Assembly (NCBI GenBank): GCA_035640035.1
Contig: DASQWX010000040.1
Span: forward strand, 1-21,218
Source: 13-2-20CM-68-14 sp035640035
GTDB lineage: Bacteria; Actinomycetota; Thermoleophilia; Gaiellales; Gaiellaceae
Direction of reading: 5' to 3'
Length of the DNA: 21,218 nucleotides
Shown here: piece by piece, positions 7,155 to 16,438 of the stretch
How positions within the stretch are numbered: position 1 is the stretch's first letter
How the letters are laid out: each line of letters opens with the position of its first letter
Program-made: the position numbers and the translations under genes
The notes under the pieces: generated by a model
The model's database searches: none
What the model was told of the DNA's origin: nothing
What the model saw: the letters and a program-made list of their open reading frames with translations, nothing else

Positions 7155-7373
7155 TCAAGACCCGGCGCGCTCGTGACGGTTGTCGAGGCGCGTTTCGAAG
7201 CGCTGTCTGAGCTCTTCGCCGGTACGCAGGATCGCGAGGTAACGCGGTCGCCGCGGTGGCAGGCGCACGATCTTGACGTCGCTTCCGCGATCCCCGTGGC
7301 AGCGTGCGTACGCTTCCGCTTCTGCGAGCGGACGGGCTCGCCGTCGGCGCTTCCGCAGCGGTAGTAGCGCCAT
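7155..7373 (-). CDS. Small conserved-looking basic protein, unknown function
   Basis: A 72-residue minus-strand frame starts at ATG 7373 and fills the space between the DUF2469 gene (convergent, 5 bases apart) and coaX (divergent, 38 bases apart). The product is very basic at the N-terminus (KRRRRARP at 8-15) and continues with EAYARCHGDRG (20-30), VKIVRLPPRRPRY (33-45) and a charged amphipathic end, GEELRQRFETRLDNR (51-65). It reads like a real protein rather than a shadow, and a TAGAGT -10-like element precedes its ATG by 10 bases. No catalytic motif is visible. A competing 63-residue plus-strand frame (7173-7364) looks less protein-like. I do not recognise a named family. Confidence 0.6.
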   Translation of the reverse strand: MALLPLRKRRRRARPLAEAEAYARCHGDRGSDVKIVRLPPRRPRYLAILRTGEELRQRFETRLDNRHERAGS

Positions 7374-7383
7374 CTGCGTCGCG

Positions 7384-7401
7384 ACTCTAGTCGGATAGCC
7401 T
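7384..7401. promoter_or_regulatory. Back-to-back leaderless -10 elements (72-aa gene and coaX)
   Basis: In the 38-base divergent gap, TAGCCT (7396-7401, plus strand) lies 10 bases before the coaX ATG. TAGAGT (7384-7389, minus strand) lies 10 bases before the ATG of the small minus-strand gene. Neither gene has a Shine-Dalgarno sequence. The symmetry supports two very short-leader transcripts whose promoters overlap. Confidence 0.45.
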
Positions 7402-7411
7402 CGCTTTCGCC

Positions 7412-8170
7412 ATGGCCGGGCTGCTCGCGATCGACGTCGGAAACACCCAAACAGCGCTCGGTCTGTTCGACGGCGGGGCACTTGCGCGGCACTGGCGGCT
7501 CGCAACGGAGCCGCAGCGGACCGGAGACGAGCTCCGCCTTTTCCTCGGCGGCCTCCTCGAGCTCGCCTCGCTGGACGGCATCTGCCTCGCCTCGACGGTG
7601 CCGACGCTGATTCGCTCCTACGAGGAGCTCGCGGCCGGCGTCGGGAACCCGCTGCTCGTGCTCGGGCCGGGAACGCGCACAGGGATCCCGATTCGCTACG
7701 ACGATCCGCGTGAGGTCGGCCCCGACCGGATCGCGAATGCGGTTGCCGCCCGCGAGCGCTACGGGTCGCCCAGCATCGTGGTCGACTTCGGGACGTCCAC
7801 GAATTTCGACGTCGTCTCGGCGGAGGGCGAGTACATCGGCGGTGTCCTGGCACCGGGGATCGAGGTCTCGATGGAGGCGCTGTTCGGCCGTGCCGCCCGG
7901 CTGGTCAAGGTGGACTACGTTGCGCCTGAGACGGCGATCGGCAAGACCACAGAGTCGGCGCTGCGCTCCGGCCTCGTCTACGGCTTCGCCGGCCAGGTGG
8001 ACGGGATCGTCGAGCGGATTCGCGGTGAGCTTGGCGACGACCGAGCTCAGGTGGTTGCAACCGGTGGGTTGGCGGAGCTGATCACGCCCCATTCGAGGAC
8101 TGTCGCGACGATCGATCCATTCCTGACACTCGAGGGGCTTCGCCTCGTCTGGGAGCTGAACCAGGCCTAA
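7412..8170 (+). CDS. coaX: Type III pantothenate kinase
   Basis: CoaX phosphorylates pantothenate, the first step of coenzyme A synthesis; type III enzymes are not feedback-inhibited by CoA. The 252-residue ASKHA-fold protein has the phosphate-1 motif DVGNTQT (8-14), GPDRIANAVAA (103-113) and the phosphate-2 motif VVDFGTSTNFDVV (123-135), followed by GGVLAPGI. The phosphate-2 motif reads STN where ATT is more usual, a mild change. The ATG start gives the normal N-terminus. Its stop overlaps the convergent dusB stop by three of the four shared bases at 8167-8170. In B. subtilis coaX follows ftsH; here it has moved downstream of the folate genes. Confidence 0.96.
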   Translation: MAGLLAIDVGNTQTALGLFDGGALARHWRLATEPQRTGDELRLFLGGLLELASLDGICLASTVPTLIRSYEELAAGVGNPLLVLGPGTRTGIPIRYDDPREVGPDRIANAVAARERYGSPSIVVDFGTSTNFDVVSAEGEYIGGVLAPGIEVSMEALFGRAARLVKVDYVAPETAIGKTTESALRSGLVYGFAGQVDGIVERIRGELGDDRAQVVATGGLAELITPHSRTVATIDPFLTLEGLRLVWELNQA

Positions 8171-9225
8171 CCGCCGCCGTAGATTGAGATCGGTAGGTCG
8201 AGGAGGACCTCCTCGCCCTGCGGCAGCTCTTCCTCGAGCCGCGCCAGGAGGAAACGGGCGCCCGGCGCCGCGGCCAGGAGGCACGACTCGACCTCCGCAA
8301 CCGTCGGCAGCTGCGTCAGCTCGGCCTTGAACGCCCGCGGGAAGCGGCCGCGGCCCAGATACCAGCCGTAGAACTTCTTCAAGAAGCCGGTTGCACGGTG
8401 CTCGCCCAGCTCTCGCACGGTCTCGCGCATGAACAGGATCAGCTCGGCGACGACCTCCTCGCGCGACGGCTCGGCGGCTTCGCCATCGAGGATCTCGCGG
8501 AGTGCCCAAGGGTTCCCCTGCGCGGCTCGGCCCACCATCACCGCCGCTGCGCCGGTCACTGCGAGGACCTCCTTCGCCCGCCGGCGCGAGACGATGTCCC
8601 CGGACGCGACCACTGGGACGTCGACGAGGGAGACGAGCTCTCCCGTGAGCGTGTGATCCGCCGTTCCGGTGTACATCTGCTTGGCGGAACGGGGATGCAG
8701 CGTCAGCGACGCCGCGCCCGCTTCGACGAGCCTGGGGCCGACCGTCAGGCACGTGCGTGACCCGTCTTCGAGCCCGCGCCGCATCTTCACCGAGACCGGC
8801 ACGGAGACTGCAGAGGCGACCGCGTCGACAACGCGACAGGCGCGATCGGGCTCGTCCAGGAGTGTCGCGCCGGCGCCTGTCTTCGTCACTTTCTTGACAG
8901 GGCAGCCGAAGTTGATGTCGACGATGTCCGCGCCGGCGTCCTCAACCATCCTGGCGGCCTCGCTCATGACGTTCGGCTCGGAGCCGAAGATCTGGATTGC
9001 AAGCGGCCGCTCGTCGGATGCGATCCGCAGGTAGCCCAAGGTCCGCTCGTTGCGATGCTGCAGCCCCGCGCAGGAAACCATCTCCGAACAGACGAGCCCG
9101 GCGCCGAAACGGCGGCCCTGACGGCGGAAGGCTTGGACACTGACGCCGGCCATCGGCGCCAAAACCAGGCGACTCGGGATCTCGACGCCGCCGATGTACC
9201 AGCTCTCGTGGAGATTTACCTGCAT
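8167..9225 (-). CDS. dusB: tRNA-dihydrouridine synthase
   Basis: This FMN- and NADPH-dependent enzyme reduces uridines in the tRNA D-loop. From ATG 9225 it has 352 residues: the N-terminal FMN-barrel motif LVLAPMAGVSVQAFR (about 21-35), the catalytic cysteine in DINFGCPVKK (C108), an FMN-contacting lysine in VSVKMRRG (about 147), HPRSAKQMYTG (177-187), and GRAAQGNPW in the phosphate-binding region. The C-terminal helical tRNA-binding domain follows. A TTG at 9246 would add seven residues; ATG 9225 fits the family better. The gene converges on coaX with overlapping stop codons and diverges from greA. dusB-greA-lysS is a common order in Clostridia, and here dusB has been inverted. Confidence 0.93.
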   Translation of the reverse strand: MQVNLHESWYIGGVEIPSRLVLAPMAGVSVQAFRRQGRRFGAGLVCSEMVSCAGLQHRNERTLGYLRIASDERPLAIQIFGSEPNVMSEAARMVEDAGADIVDINFGCPVKKVTKTGAGATLLDEPDRACRVVDAVASAVSVPVSVKMRRGLEDGSRTCLTVGPRLVEAGAASLTLHPRSAKQMYTGTADHTLTGELVSLVDVPVVASGDIVSRRRAKEVLAVTGAAAVMVGRAAQGNPWALREILDGEAAEPSREEVVAELILFMRETVRELGEHRATGFLKKFYGWYLGRGRFPRAFKAELTQLPTVAEVESCLLAAAPGARFLLARLEEELPQGEEVLLDLPISIYGGG

Positions 9226-9253
9226 AGAGCGGGAATCGTCAACCAAATCGGTG

Positions 9254-9282
9254 TTGCGACAGCCCGAATGTATAGCTACTAT
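9254..9282 (+). promoter_or_regulatory. Sigma70-type promoter for greA
   Basis: TTGCGA (9254-9259) and TACTAT (9277-9282) are 17 bases apart, a good -35/-10 pair. Transcription would start near 9289, leaving a leader of about 47 bases before the greA GTG. The region also holds TATACA/TACATT on the other strand (around 9268-9274) that could serve dusB, but that side is weaker. Confidence 0.6.
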
Positions 9283-9297
9283 TCGCGCCCGCGACGG

Positions 9298-9321
9298 CGC
9301 GGAAGTGCCGCGTTTTCTTTC
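9298..9321 (+). promoter_or_regulatory. Terminator-like hairpin in the greA leader
   Basis: CGCGG (9298-9302) and CCGCG (9308-9312) form a 5-bp stem with a 5-base loop, followed directly by TTTTCTTT. It lies between the predicted promoter and the greA start and resembles an intrinsic terminator inside a leader. A second small pairing (CTTT/AAAG around 9317-9327) could mask the Shine-Dalgarno sequence GAAAGGG. Confidence 0.4.
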
Positions 9322-9335
9322 GGAAAGGGCAATTT

Positions 9336-9809
9336 GTGAAGGAAGTCATCCTTACTCCGGAGGGGTACAAGAAGCTCCAGGCGGAGATCGAGTACCTCTC
9401 GAACGACAAAAGGCGTGAAGTCGCTGAGCGGATCCGGATCGCGCGCGAGTTCGGCGATATCGCCGAGAACGCCGAATACGACGACGCGAAAAACGAGCAG
9501 GCGCTGCTCGAGCACCGGATCGCGATGCTCGAAGAGCGGCTCCGAGACGCCAAGGTGATCAACAAGAAGGACGTTGCCAAGGACGTCGTCTCGGTCGGTT
9601 CGAAGGTCAAGCTGCGCGACGTCACCGCCAAGCAGACGGTCGAGTACCACATCGTCGGTTCCGCGGAGGCGAACCCGGCCCAGAACAAGCTCTCGAACGA
9701 GTCACCGGTCGGCAAGGCGATCATCGGCCACAAGAAGGGCGAGACGATCGAAGTCTCAGCCCCGCGCGGGTCGATGAAGTACAAGATCCTCGAGATCAAG
9801 GCGGCGTAG
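9336..9809 (+). CDS. greA: Transcription elongation factor GreA
   Basis: GreA enters the RNA polymerase secondary channel and stimulates cleavage of backtracked transcripts. The 157-residue protein has the standard two domains: an N-terminal antiparallel coiled coil (about 1-75) with the tip GDIAENAEYDDAKNEQ (40-55), whose acidic residues coordinate the catalytic Mg2+, and a C-terminal FKBP-like domain (about 82-157) with SPVGKAIIGHKKGE. The GTG start gives the normal N-terminus and is preceded by GAAAGGG at good spacing. The leader contains a terminator-like hairpin, and a long hairpin follows the stop. The identification is unambiguous. Confidence 0.97.
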   Translation: MKEVILTPEGYKKLQAEIEYLSNDKRREVAERIRIAREFGDIAENAEYDDAKNEQALLEHRIAMLEERLRDAKVINKKDVAKDVVSVGSKVKLRDVTAKQTVEYHIVGSAEANPAQNKLSNESPVGKAIIGHKKGETIEVSAPRGSMKYKILEIKAA

Positions 9810-9811
9810 TC

Positions 9812-9859
9812 ACCGAAGAAAGTCCGGCGCGCTTCGGCGCCATGACGACTTTCTTCGGT
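9812..9859 (+). terminator. Long hairpin after greA, probable terminator
   Basis: Perfect 13-bp arms (9812-9824 and 9847-9859, ACCGAAGAAAGTC and its complement) enclose an inner GGCGC/GCGCC stem (9826-9830 with 9837-9841) around a GCTTCG loop. The hairpin begins 2 bases after the greA stop and lies before the convergent dipeptidase stop, so it can serve either strand. The T-run after it is poor on both sides. Confidence 0.65.
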
Positions 9860-9917
9860 TTCCGCTCTAACAAAGCGATTGCGCGCGGAGCCAGGCAAAG
9901 CCCGTCTCCGCTTCCAC

Positions 9918-10979
9918 CTAGCTCGTCCACGTCGTCTTGATTACCCGGAGCCAGTTCCCGTGGGCGAGCTTTGCGATGTAGTCCTCGCTGTAGCCGCGGT
10001 CGCTGAGGCTTTCAGCGACGCGCTGCAATCCGGCTGCGTCACCGAGCTCTTCCGGGATGGTCGCGCCGTCGAAGTCCGAGCCGAAGCCGACGTGGTCGAT
10101 CCCGATTCGGTCGACGACGTAGTCGACGTGGTCGAGGACCCGTCCGAGCGGGACCTTCGGATCGACACCGCCGACCTCGGTGAGCATCCCCGCGTGGAAC
10201 GTGATCCCGACGATCCCACCGGAGTCGCCGATCGCGTCGAGCTGGCCGTCGGTCAGGTTCCGCGAGTTCGCGGAGAGCGCGATCGCGTTCGAGTGGCTCG
10301 CGACGAGTGGTGCTCGAGACAGCTCGGCAACGTCCCAGAAGCCACGCTCGTTCAGATGCGAAAGGTCGATGAGGATGCCGAGCCGGTTGCACTCGGCGAC
10401 GAGTCGCCTGCCGGCGGCCGTTAGCCCCGGCCCGACATCCGGCGACGACGGGAAGCGAAACGGAACGCCGTGCGCGAAGGCGTTGGAGCGACTCCAGACG
10501 AGGCCGACTGAGCGCAGGCCGAGCTCATAGAGGGCCTCGAGGTTCCCGAGCTCTGGGTCGATCGGTTCGGCACCTTCGAAGTGGAGGATGGCCGCCATCG
10601 GGCCGCCGTCGAGGGCGGTCTCGACGTCCGCGGCAGAGCGTGCCAGGCGCACCGCTCCGTCGGCGGCGAGCTCCTGAAGCAGGTCGACGAGAGCGGCCGC
10701 TTCCGTCCCCGCGTATTCGGTCGGAACCGGCCCCGCAAGGGGCTGTGCGTATGGCGCTTTCTGGTCCGGGATCCGTGTCGCCTCGCGTTCCGCCTCGGTT
10801 TCCGGCAGCACGAAGATCGCGAAGAAGCCGGCGGCAAAGCCGCCCTCGCGGGCCCGCTCGACATCGAGATGCCCTTCCGACCGGCGCGCGAGAAAGGGCG
10901 CCGGCCCCTCGCCGGCGAGCCGCAGCGCGAGCAGGACGTCGTTGTGGCCGTCGACGAATGGAACGGGAGTCGGAGTCAT
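9918..10979 (-). CDS. Membrane dipeptidase family (M19) metallohydrolase
   Basis: This zinc dipeptidase-type hydrolase of the renal dipeptidase/M19 family has 353 residues. Ligand positions in order are HxD in DGHNDV (H12, D14), bridging glutamate in HFEGAEP (E135), H208 in DLSHLNERGFWDV, H229 in ASHSNA, and D302 in GFGSDFDG. All expected metal ligands are present, so it should be active. No signal peptide or membrane anchor is seen, so it is probably cytoplasmic. Relatives act on dipeptides, including D-amino-acid-containing ones, and on other amide substrates; the substrate here is unknown. The gene diverges from lysS, and a TACCGT element lies 9 bases before its ATG. Confidence 0.94.
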   Translation of the reverse strand: MTPTPVPFVDGHNDVLLALRLAGEGPAPFLARRSEGHLDVERAREGGFAAGFFAIFVLPETEAEREATRIPDQKAPYAQPLAGPVPTEYAGTEAAALVDLLQELAADGAVRLARSAADVETALDGGPMAAILHFEGAEPIDPELGNLEALYELGLRSVGLVWSRSNAFAHGVPFRFPSSPDVGPGLTAAGRRLVAECNRLGILIDLSHLNERGFWDVAELSRAPLVASHSNAIALSANSRNLTDGQLDAIGDSGGIVGITFHAGMLTEVGGVDPKVPLGRVLDHVDYVVDRIGIDHVGFGSDFDGATIPEELGDAAGLQRVAESLSDRGYSEDYIAKLAHGNWLRVIKTTWTS

Positions 10980-10988
10980 CGCAGGCCG

Positions 10989-10994
10989 ACGGTA
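10989..10994 (-). promoter_or_regulatory. Putative leaderless -10 element for the dipeptidase gene
   Basis: On the minus strand TACCGT (TAnnnT type) ends 9 bases before the ATG at 10979, and no Shine-Dalgarno sequence is visible. It matches the pattern seen at folP, lysS, radA and others in this window. Confidence 0.4.
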
Positions 10995-11112
10995 AGTGTT
11001 TCCCCCGCGAGTGCCGGGGTCCCACCACGCCCACCCACGGTCGAGCGTAGTCGTGAAGGTGTCACGTATGGGAGACCGCTTCGTGCCGAAACCGCTCCAA
11101 GGACCCGGACGC

Positions 11113-11118
11113 TAGTCT
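11113..11118 (+). promoter_or_regulatory. Putative leaderless -10 element for lysS
   Basis: TAGTCT ends 9 bases before the lysS ATG (11128). No Shine-Dalgarno sequence precedes the start. The rest of the 148-base divergent gap (10980-11127) shows no T-box or other leader structure that I can recognise. Confidence 0.45.
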
Positions 11119-11127
11119 CGCGCGGCG

Positions 11128-12489
11128 ATGACGCTGCCGAAGCGCTTTCCCGACCGGGACACGATCGCGGCCGTGCGTGCGGAGGCCGAGGAGGTCGAGC
11201 CCGGCGGAGAGTCCGAGGCGAAGCGTCGGCTCGCGGGCCGCGTGATGGCGCGGCGCGGGATGGGGAAGCTCGTCTTCCTCGACCTCGTCGACCGCTCCGG
11301 GCGGATCCAGCTTCTCTGCGACGCGAGCCGCACCGGCCCGGTCGACCTCGATCTCGGCGACATCGTCGGCGTCACCGGCTCGCCTGCGCGCGCGAAGCGC
11401 GGCGAGCCCTCGCTGGCGGTCGACGAGCTCGAGCTGCTCGCGAAGATCCAGCGACCTCTGCCCGACACCTTCCACGGTCTCACCGACGTCGAGACGCGGT
11501 ACCGACAGCGTTACCTCGATCTGCTGATGAACGAGGAGACGCGCGCCACCTTCGAGCTTCGGACCGCCGTCGTCTCGGCGGTGCGCCGGTATCTCGACGA
11601 GGCCGGCTTCCTCGAGGTCGAGACGCCGGTCTTGCAGCCGATCTACGGCGGCGGCTTCGCCGAGCCGTTCGTGACTCACTACAACGCGCTCGATGCCGAC
11701 TACTACCTCCGGATCGCCACCGAGCTCTACCTCAAGCGTCTGATCGTCGGCGGGCTCGAGAAGGTCTACGAGCTCGGCAAGGACTTCCGCAACGAGGGCC
11801 TCTCCTACAAGCATGTTCCCGAGTTCACGATGGTCGAGTGGTACGAGGCCTACACGGATTATCGCGACCAGATGGAGCGGATCGAGCGACTGATCGAAGC
11901 GGTCGCTCGCGAGACGACCGGCGCGACGACGCTGACGTACCGGGGACACGAGGTCGACCTCAAGGCACCGTGGCGGCGCCTCAGGCTGGTCGACGCTCTG
12001 GACGAGCACGGCCTCTGGACGCGCGATGCCGACGAGCTGCGGAAGCGGCTCGACGAACGGAGTGTCGACACCTCCCGCGACCGAAGCTGGGCGCAGCTGG
12101 TCGACCATGCGCTGAGCCACTTCATCGAGCCCAGCCTGATCGAGCCCACGATCTTGCACGACTATCCGATCGAGCTGTCTCCGTTCGCCCGCGCGACCGA
12201 CGACGATCCCGAGATCGTGGAGCGGTTCGAGTACTTCGTCGGCGGAACCGAGCTCGGAAACGCGTTCAGCGAGCTGAACGACCCGGCCGAACAGGCCGCG
12301 CGGTTCGAGCAGCAGGCGACGGAAGTCGGTGGCGAGCCCGGAGACCCGGATTACGTCGAGGCGCTCGCCTACGGCATGCCGCCGACCGGCGGGCTCGGGC
12401 TCGGAATCGACCGGCTCACGATGGTCCTCGCCGGCCACGACAACATTCGGGACGTCATCCTCTTTCCGGCGCTGCGCGAGCGACGCTAG
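11128..12489 (+). CDS. lysS: Lysyl-tRNA synthetase, class II
   Basis: LysS charges tRNA-Lys with lysine in the cytoplasm. The 453-residue protein is shorter than the usual 490-510, mainly because the N-terminal extension before the OB-fold is brief. The anticodon-binding OB-fold covers about 33-107, followed by RYRQRYLDLL (124-133) and the class II core. Motif 2 is FRNEGLSYKHVPEFTMVEWYEAY (220-242) and motif 3 is GGLGLGIDRL (421-430). V230 stands where the family almost always has Asn (HNPEFT). The segment HDYPIELSPFA, equivalent to the usual DHP..SPLA, is present. The ATG start follows a TAGTCT element, and the epimerase gene converges downstream. Confidence 0.95.
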   Translation: MTLPKRFPDRDTIAAVRAEAEEVEPGGESEAKRRLAGRVMARRGMGKLVFLDLVDRSGRIQLLCDASRTGPVDLDLGDIVGVTGSPARAKRGEPSLAVDELELLAKIQRPLPDTFHGLTDVETRYRQRYLDLLMNEETRATFELRTAVVSAVRRYLDEAGFLEVETPVLQPIYGGGFAEPFVTHYNALDADYYLRIATELYLKRLIVGGLEKVYELGKDFRNEGLSYKHVPEFTMVEWYEAYTDYRDQMERIERLIEAVARETTGATTLTYRGHEVDLKAPWRRLRLVDALDEHGLWTRDADELRKRLDERSVDTSRDRSWAQLVDHALSHFIEPSLIEPTILHDYPIELSPFARATDDDPEIVERFEYFVGGTELGNAFSELNDPAEQAARFEQQATEVGGEPGDPDYVEALAYGMPPTGGLGLGIDRLTMVLAGHDNIRDVILFPALRERR

Positions 12490-12499
12490 AAGCCGCGTA

Positions 12500-12527
12500 C
12501 CCGGCGCTCCATCTTCCGCACGCCGGG
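12500..12527. terminator. Hairpin between convergent lysS and epimerase genes
   Basis: CCCGGCG (12500-12506) and CGCCGGG (12521-12527) form a perfect 7-bp stem with a 14-base loop in the 51-base convergent gap. It has no T-run on either strand, so it is only a possible bidirectional terminator. Confidence 0.35.
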
Positions 12528-12540
12528 GCGGTCTCGGCGG

Positions 12541-13566
12541 TCAGCTCGCCCCGACAGCTTCCTCGTTTATCCGACTTCGATTCGTGCGTATGTGTCCTAT
12601 GACGTCGCCGAGAATCCGGTCAAGACTCAACGACGGACGCCAGCCGATTGCGGAAGCGATTTTGCTGATGGCCGGCTCACGATGCAGGGTGTCTTCGATG
12701 CCCAGCCCGTAGACGTTCTCGTACGGCACGAACGAGATCGTCGACTGAGAGCGCGTCAGCTTGCAGATGCGCTCGGCCAGAGCGAGGATCGTGACGCGCT
12801 CGGAGGAACCGACGTTGAACACGTCTCCGGAGATCGATGTTGCATCCATCAACCCCCGTAGCGCCTGGATCGTATCCGCGACGTGGCAGAACGAGCGCGT
12901 CTGCATCCCGTCACCGTGGACCTCGAGCGGGCGTCCACTCAGCGCCGCATCGACAAAACGCGGAATCACCATCCCGTACTGACCCTGTTGGCGGGGCCCG
13001 ACGGTGTTGAAGAGCCGGGCGACGACCGCATCGAGGCCCCGTTCGAGGTGGTACGAGAGGGCGAGGTGCTCGTCCATTGCCTTTGAGTCTGCGTAGAGCC
13101 AGCGTTTTTCCGTCGTCGGGCCGTAGACGCGCCGGTCGTCTTCGGAGAGTGGGCGTTCCTCTCGGTGATCGCCATAGACTTCCGAGCTCGACGCGAGGAC
13201 CAGACGCTTCTTGAACCTGCTGCAGTAGTCCAGCACGGTCTCGGTTCCCTGCACGTTGGTCACCATCGTGTGTACCGGCTGCTCGACGATCAAACGAACG
13301 CCAACCGCGGCCGCGAGGTGATAGACGACGTCGCATTTGTAGACCAGCTCACTCACGATCGATGGCGAAAGAACCGAGTCGACGACAAGATGGAACTTTC
13401 TTCGGTCCCGCAAGGGGGCCACGTTCTCCAACGAGCCGGTCGAGATGTCGTCAAGGGCGAACACCTCCCACCCGTCCGACAGGAGAAGCTCCGAGAGATG
13501 GGAGCCGATGAATCCCGCACCACCGGTGACGAGAGCCCGTCCACCATCTGAAGGTTTGCTGGCCAC
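12541..13566 (-). CDS. NAD-dependent sugar-nucleotide epimerase/dehydratase
   Basis: This extended short-chain dehydrogenase of 341 residues probably acts on a nucleotide sugar for surface polysaccharide or glycan synthesis. The NAD-binding Rossmann motif GGAGFIG lies at 15-21, the acidic LDD after strand 2 at 38-40, HLAA at 83-86, a Ser-rich active-site strand SSSEVYG at 126-132, and the catalytic YxxxK at Y158/K162. HGDGMQTRSFCHVAD (about 217-231) and the GPRQQGQYG region resemble UDP-glucuronate decarboxylase or UDP-glucose 4-epimerase types; the exact reaction cannot be told. The GTG start gives a normal N-terminus. It sits alone, without glycosyltransferases, and seems slightly less G+C-rich than its neighbours, which could indicate transfer. 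Confidence 0.92.
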   Translation of the reverse strand: MASKPSDGGRALVTGGAGFIGSHLSELLLSDGWEVFALDDISTGSLENVAPLRDRRKFHLVVDSVLSPSIVSELVYKCDVVYHLAAAVGVRLIVEQPVHTMVTNVQGTETVLDYCSRFKKRLVLASSSEVYGDHREERPLSEDDRRVYGPTTEKRWLYADSKAMDEHLALSYHLERGLDAVVARLFNTVGPRQQGQYGMVIPRFVDAALSGRPLEVHGDGMQTRSFCHVADTIQALRGLMDATSISGDVFNVGSSERVTILALAERICKLTRSQSTISFVPYENVYGLGIEDTLHREPAISKIASAIGWRPSLSLDRILGDVIGHIRTNRSRINEEAVGAS

Positions 13567-13577
13567 GTGAGAGACGG

Positions 13578-13583
13578 AGCGTA
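13578..13583 (-). promoter_or_regulatory. Putative short-leader -10 element for the epimerase gene
   Basis: On the minus strand TACGCT ends 11 bases before the GTG at 13566. An overlapping TATACG is also A/T-rich. No Shine-Dalgarno sequence is visible. Confidence 0.35.
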
Positions 13584-13714
13584 TACGGCCGACTCGGCGC
13601 GGTTTCGGGGATTCTTGGCCGTCGAGAGCCGTCCAGGCGCTGGAAAGCCGGTCGAAGTACGACGCGTTTCGATGGTCGGACCCGCACGTTTGCAGCGGCT
13701 TTGCGGCACCCTTG

Positions 13715-13739
13715 AAGGGGCCCAGTAAGGGGCGAGTAA
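13715..13739 (+). repeat. Tandem direct repeat upstream of clpC
   Basis: AAGGGGC-CC-AGTAA (13715-13728) is followed at a 12-base step by AAGGGGC-G-AGTAA (13727-13739). It lies about 40-65 bases upstream of the presumed clpC -10 and could be a pair of regulator sites. A small GCCCG/CGGGC hairpin (13741-13755) adjoins it. The remainder of the 268-base gap between the epimerase gene and clpC shows nothing else I can name. Confidence 0.4.
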
Positions 13740-13780
13740 AGCCCGTTTGGCGGGCCTTCGCTGCCCCCCGGGGCGTTCGC

Positions 13781-13827
13781 TATTGTGGGCGACGCTAAGG
13801 CGAAACGCCTGCGAAGCCGAGAGAGGG
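13781..13827 (+). promoter_or_regulatory. clpC -10 element and Shine-Dalgarno sequence
   Basis: TATTGT (13781-13786) is a plausible -10, although the -35 is poor. GAGAGAGGG ends at 13827, 7 bases before the TTG start, and decides that start. A small GGCG-AAA-CGCC hairpin (13799-13809) lies in the leader. Confidence 0.5.
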
Positions 13828-13834
13828 TAATAGG

Positions 13835-16348
<2,514 letters not shown>

Positions 16349-16351
<3 letters not shown>

Positions 16352-16438
16352 GGACTGTCCCCGGCAGGGGACTGTCCCTTAAACCAGACCGGCCCTCGCA
16401 GGGTTTAGGGACAGGCCCCTGCCGGGGCCAGTCCCCTA
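16349..16438. repeat. Nested inverted-repeat element between convergent genes (REP/MITE-like, probable bidirectional terminator)
   Basis: Two arms of about 35 bases (16351-16385 and 16401-16435) are inverted copies with two substitutions and one indel, separated by 15 bases. Each arm contains the smaller palindromes GGGACTGTCCC or a variant, and CCCCGGCAGGGG. The element fills the whole gap between clpC and the convergent secreted-protein gene, and both TAG stop codons lie at its ends (TAGGGACTG on one strand, TAGGGGACTG on the other). The structure resembles a REP-type or miniature mobile element and would form a strong hairpin in RNA from either strand. Confidence 0.8.

Noticed and set aside
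7173..7364. 63-codon plus-strand frame in the DUF2469-coaX gap
   Set aside because: It lies opposite the more protein-like 72-residue minus-strand frame and lacks a ribosome site or promoter-like element.
7091..8752. 553-codon minus-strand frame opposite coaX and within dusB
   Set aside because: It has no domain-like sequence and overlaps two well-identified genes.
10980..11127. T-box or other riboswitch before lysS
   Set aside because: No T-box sequence, specifier stem or terminator was found, and a -10 element lies too close to the ATG to leave a leader.
10581..12602. 673-codon plus-strand frame across the dipeptidase and lysS
   Set aside because: It is extremely Arg/Ala/Pro-rich and runs antisense to one strong gene and out of frame with another. 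It is a composition shadow.
13776..13808. ClgR-type operator at the clpC promoter
   Set aside because: TTCGC, GCG and GCGAA half-sites are present, but their spacing does not match the roughly five-base spacer I recall for ClgR, so I do not name the site.
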